Below are positions 6,156 through 8,423 of a stretch of DNA of 8,423 nucleotides, in pieces (position 1 is the stretch's first letter; each line of letters starts with the position of its first letter). The stretch is from positions 1 to 8,423 of the forward strand of contig CAZPRY010000093.1 in NCBI GenBank assembly GCA_964589175.1, read 5' to 3'. Position numbers and translations under genes: made by a program. This DNA is from CAZPRY01 sp964589175 (GTDB taxonomy: Bacteria; Fidelibacterota; UBA2242). The notes under the pieces are model-generated. The model was not told where the DNA came from. It worked only from the letters and a program-made list of their open reading frames with translations, and ran no database searches.

Positions 6156-6203
6156 ACCTATGCATGAGCGACCCGGATAATTGCTGATAGAAAGCTTTTC
6201 CTG
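6156..6203 (-). repeat. 48-bp dispersed repeat, copy B
   Basis: It matches copy A (4628-4675) over its full length in the same orientation and ends 39 bp before the lipoprotein ATG. The hairpin arms GACAG/CTGTC of copy A are not conserved here, which argues against that small hairpin being essential. The TTATCCG...GTCG...TCATGCATA half is the best conserved part. Confidence 0.7.
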
Positions 6204-6206
6204 ATG

Positions 6207-6237
6207 ACCCACTCGTCCGCTCGGGACGGAGTTGGGT
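6207..6237. repeat. Imperfect hairpin downstream of the ATPase gene
   Basis: ACCC, ACT and CGTCC on one arm pair with GGACG, AGT and GGGT on the other, with two single-base bulges and a five-base loop. No T-run follows on either strand, so it is at best an atypical terminator or an RNA-stabilising stem for the ATPase transcript. It is too short for an integron attC site, although one edge reads GTTGGGT. Confidence 0.45.
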
Positions 6238-6256
6238 AGCTTGATGACTGTGACCT

Positions 6257-6973
6257 TTAGATAGACTTTTCCCGATCCAGCAGGAAACTCCTGTAAACTT
6301 TATAATGCTCGGTCTCTTGATACTCGATGATCTCTACCGGTACATGGTCAAAACTGTAGATTGTGGCTCCGGGGCAGGCGAGCAGGATCGGAGAATGGGT
6401 CGCGATTATGAACTGGGCGTGCCCCGCTCCGCTGCTCTCTCCGATAATATCAAGCAGCTCCAGCTGGCTCTTTGGGGAAAGCGCGGTCTCAGGTTCATCA
6501 AGCAGGTAAATTCCCTTTATTTTATACCGGGCGCGAAAATAGGACATCATGGATTGACCGTGTGATTGGGTCACCAATGACTTGCCGCCAAAATACTTCA
6601 GTTGACCGGGATCTGCAACAGCCCATTCGTCTAAAATATTCGCAAAATCTTTGAATATCTCCGATCCGAAAAAGGAACCGGGAACATGTCCGTTTGCCCA
6701 TCCGATTTTAAGACATTTATACAATTGCTTTTCATAGAAATTAACCTGAACACGTGCACGCTCAGGCATATCCCAGATGTGAATATCACAGGCCCGCGCC
6801 AGAGCCTCAAGCAGGGTAGATTTACCGGTTCCGTTCTCACCGACGAACAGGGTTACCGGTGTATTGAAGGCGATAGTTTTGGTTTGATTAAAGATTGGCA
6901 ATGTAAAGGGATACTGTTTATCCGTAGGAAATTTCTCGGGCAGTATTGTCAGATTTTTAATATGATTGGTCAT
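6257..6973 (-). CDS. ABC-like AAA ATPase, COG3910 type
   Basis: This is a single-domain P-loop ATPase. Counting from the longer start at 7003, it has Walker A GENGTGKST (55-63), an ABC-type signature SHGQS (147-151), Walker B GIYLLDE (164-170) followed by PETALSP, and the switch histidine in ATHSP (His203). This set, with no transmembrane part and about 240 residues, fits the predicted ATPases of COG3910, whose substrate is unknown. I prefer the ATG at 6973 (MTNHIKNLTILPEKFP) because family members begin near that motif; the ATG at 7003 would add ten residues and overlap the upstream gene by 16 nt. Neither has a clear Shine-Dalgarno, so translation is probably coupled to the gene before it. 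Confidence 0.9.
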   Translation of the reverse strand: MTNHIKNLTILPEKFPTDKQYPFTLPIFNQTKTIAFNTPVTLFVGENGTGKSTLLEALARACDIHIWDMPERARVQVNFYEKQLYKCLKIGWANGHVPGSFFGSEIFKDFANILDEWAVADPGQLKYFGGKSLVTQSHGQSMMSYFRARYKIKGIYLLDEPETALSPKSQLELLDIIGESSGAGHAQFIIATHSPILLACPGATIYSFDHVPVEIIEYQETEHYKVYRSFLLDREKSI

Positions 6974-6987
6974 TACACAAAAAATTA

Positions 6988-7356
6988 TTATTTTAATAGC
7001 CATTCGAGTGCAGATTCACGATCATTAAATATTGCGAATCCAAAACCGCTATTTACACATACCGTCTCCAGAAAACCGAAAAAATTTGCATGCTCCGGTC
7101 TTACAATTTCAGCAATATTTAGCCAATTAATCACCCCCATATCGCGAAATTGCTTTGGACGTTGATAAACGTTTAAAGCTCCCCCTGAAACTGAAACAAT
7201 ATTACTATGATCTATCAAAGCCCTGGTGAGTTTTTTTTCACTCATAGCTATTCCAATTCCCTTCGCCATTTCTATTGATCCGTTCCTATCCGCAACGCCA
7301 CTGGTAACTATCTCGGCGTATTGGTCATCTTCTTTTATCGTAATTGTCCATTCCAT
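6988..7356 (-). CDS. SEC14/STAS-domain-like protein (SpoIIAA-like fold)
   Basis: This is a cytosolic protein of 122 residues with no signal peptide or membrane segment. The opening MEWTITIKEDDQYAEIVTSG, the central RALIDHSNI (45-53) and the C-terminal FLETVCVNSGFGFAIF with ALEWL match, from memory, a widespread bacterial family of stand-alone STAS/SEC14-like proteins with a lipid- or anion-binding-like fold and no known reaction. It lies directly before the ATPase gene (14-nt gap or 16-nt overlap, depending on the ATPase start), suggesting a two-gene transcript. A sigma-70-like promoter lies at 7413-7442. Only a weak AAGAGC-type ribosome-binding site precedes the ATG. Confidence 0.83.
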   Translation of the reverse strand: MEWTITIKEDDQYAEIVTSGVADRNGSIEMAKGIGIAMSEKKLTRALIDHSNIVSVSGGALNVYQRPKQFRDMGVINWLNIAEIVRPEHANFFGFLETVCVNSGFGFAIFNDRESALEWLLK

Positions 7357-7412
7357 ATTTGGAAGCTCTTTTGTCTGAATTGAGTTATTCGATTGTCTTT
7401 TTGATGGTTATC

Positions 7413-7442
7413 AGTATAATCGTTTCACACTATTCGGTTCAA
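7413..7442 (-). promoter_or_regulatory. Candidate promoter for the SEC14/STAS-ATPase unit
   Basis: TTGAAC (7437-7442) and TATACT (7413-7418) are 18 bp apart on the minus strand; the -10 matches consensus at five of six positions. The predicted start near 7406 gives a 50-nt leader to the ATG at 7356. The -35 overlaps the stop of the small ORF at 7439-7549. Confidence 0.42.
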
Positions 7443-7549
7443 TTTTTATGCAAATAATTTACGCCAGATAATTTAAAATAGTAACCTTCAAATCCAGGTT
7501 TTTCAGTCTTTTTAATATCATTCGTATTCTTCACTAACAGTCGATTCAT
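7439..7549 (-). CDS. Possible 36-residue small protein downstream of the S41 peptidase
   Basis: The frame begins MNRLLVKNTNDIKK and contains EKPGFEGYYFKLSGVNYLHK before a TGA. AGAGG lies about 9 nt before the ATG, overlapping the peptidase stop region, and the frame is the same as that of the peptidase, whose stop is 12 nt upstream of this ATG. I do not recognise it. It may be a coupled small gene, the remnant of a longer peptidase C-terminus, or chance. Confidence 0.28.
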   Translation of the reverse strand: MNRLLVKNTNDIKKTEKPGFEGYYFKLSGVNYLHKN

Positions 7550-7561
7550 TATAAACAACCT

Positions 7562-8423
7562 CTATTGGGTAATAGTATTGAGATAATTTATGGCGTATTC
7601 CAATTGTTTATCCCGGCCTGAATCGATATCAGCCTTTATTTGCACAACTCTAATATCAGGATAAATCCCATTCCATTCCACCGGTTGACCATCATATTTT
7701 AAAAAACATGTTGTCGATACCCTGATTTTTGTTCCGCTCGGCAGACTGTACCATTGAGGATTACCACATCCGCCGGCTGTTGTATCCCCTATAATTGTGA
7801 CGGTAGAAATATCCTCCATTATTTTACAAAAACCTTCCGCCGAACTGAACGTATTCCCATTTGCTAATACAACTACAGGTTTGCTGTAATATGGATTCTT
7901 GGGCCGGATTGTATAGCTGTATGCCGGTGTATTTCGTTTATATGACAATGGCGATATTTTATTCTGATCGATGAAGTGTGAAATCAGCTCATCCGCAAAA
8001 TCAGAGCTGCCCCCGCTGTTTTGCCGCACATCAATAATTAATCCTTGAGTGTTCAGGAAACTGGAAATCACATCGTAAATTTCATAGGTATCTTTTTCAA
8101 ATGAGCCTATTCGGATATACCCGATATCGGCTGTAATTTGGCCAAAATTTATATTCTTATTAGCCGATAATTCTAATTCTTGATTGAAATATCTTCGAAC
8201 GACATAGGGACTATAAGCATCCTGATCCCTGATTGCCCGCGGAGATTTATAGTAAATAGGTACAACACTGCCGTTCGTCTTCAATCCCATGTGAGCGTCT
8301 TTTAACTCAAAAATCAACTCCATTAATACCGAAAATATTTCATCGCCCCTGGCATTTTCAGCTTTTGTTTTATGGTTCATCGTCATAATGCGTACCAACT
8401 TGAAGCATGAAGGGCATAGATTT
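7562..8423 (-). CDS. S41-family (tail-specific/tricorn-like) peptidase, 5' end outside the window
   Basis: This is the catalytic part of a serine peptidase of the C-terminal-processing/tricorn-core fold, expected in the periplasm. Numbering from a TTG at 8398 (278 residues), ELKDAH at 31-36 is the usual core entry motif, followed by DIGYIRIGSF (91-100), IIDVRQNSGG (121-130) and NGNTFSSAEGF with the likely nucleophile Ser185. The block GDTTAGG (205-210) replaces the GxTFGKG of CtpA-like enzymes, so the usual catalytic Lys is not there; this is typical of the tricorn-like branch. No PDZ domain is visible. No signal peptide or N-terminal helical domain is visible, and the frame is open to the window edge, so the gene probably starts beyond 8423. 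Alternative short starts are ATG at 8386 and 8380. Truncation is also possible. Confidence 0.87.
   Translation of the reverse strand, partial: NLCPSCFKLVRIMTMNHKTKAENARGDEIFSVLMELIFELKDAHMGLKTNGSVVPIYYKSPRAIRDQDAYSPYVVRRYFNQELELSANKNINFGQITADIGYIRIGSFEKDTYEIYDVISSFLNTQGLIIDVRQNSGGSSDFADELISHFIDQNKISPLSYKRNTPAYSYTIRPKNPYYSKPVVVLANGNTFSSAEGFCKIMEDISTVTIIGDTTAGGCGNPQWYSLPSGTKIRVSTTCFLKYDGQPVEWNGIYPDIRVVQIKADIDSGRDKQLEYAINYLNTITQ

Noticed and set aside
6686..7165. 159-codon plus-strand ORF over the ATPase and SEC14/STAS genes
   Set aside because: It is antisense to two genes with clear family motifs and has no domain of its own.

Overview
The window is an accessory stretch of a bacterial chromosome. 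Every protein-coding gene I can support lies on the minus strand. Three features suggest the FCB group (Bacteroidota or relatives such as Ignavibacteria or Calditrichota): a TonB receptor with an N-terminal carboxypeptidase-regulatory-like domain, a surface lipoprotein with an acidic post-cysteine region, and weak or absent Shine-Dalgarno sequences at several starts. No rRNA or other marker gene is present, so this is inference only.

Layout from left to right, with transcription running right to left. An IS3-family insertion sequence (56-1325) has matching terminal inverted repeats, an intact orfB (DDE transposase), a clear A_AAA_AAC frameshift site, and an orfA broken by an in-frame TAG. Five bases beyond it ends a G+C-rich TonB-dependent outer-membrane receptor of the heme/hemoglobin-receptor type (1331-3667). 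Directly upstream of the receptor start is a small frameshifted reading frame (3672-3852) that would be translationally coupled to it. Next come an 89-bp G+C-rich imperfect palindrome (3872-3960) and a two-gene unit: a DUF2975 membrane protein (4113-4586) and its usual YozG-like HTH partner, here cut to 41 residues (3977-4102).

The middle (4587-5534) is sparse. It holds a rho-independent terminator, a 37-residue Lys-rich protein with a good ribosome-binding site (5120-5233), and little else. The right third holds a putative lipoprotein of unknown function (5535-6116), a COG3910-type ABC-like ATPase (6257-6973) that abuts a SEC14/STAS-like protein (6988-7356), a possible 36-codon ORF (7439-7549), and an S41-family peptidase (7562 to the right edge) whose N-terminus lies outside the window.

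Two copies of a 48-bp sequence (4628-4675 and 6156-6203), in the same orientation, lie 41 and 39 bp upstream of the start codons of two unrelated genes. They are the clearest unexplained structure here. I see no obvious defence, CRISPR, biosynthetic or prophage system. The genes look like separate cargo loci rather than one pathway; the two convincing functional pairs are DUF2975+HTH and SEC14/STAS+ATPase.
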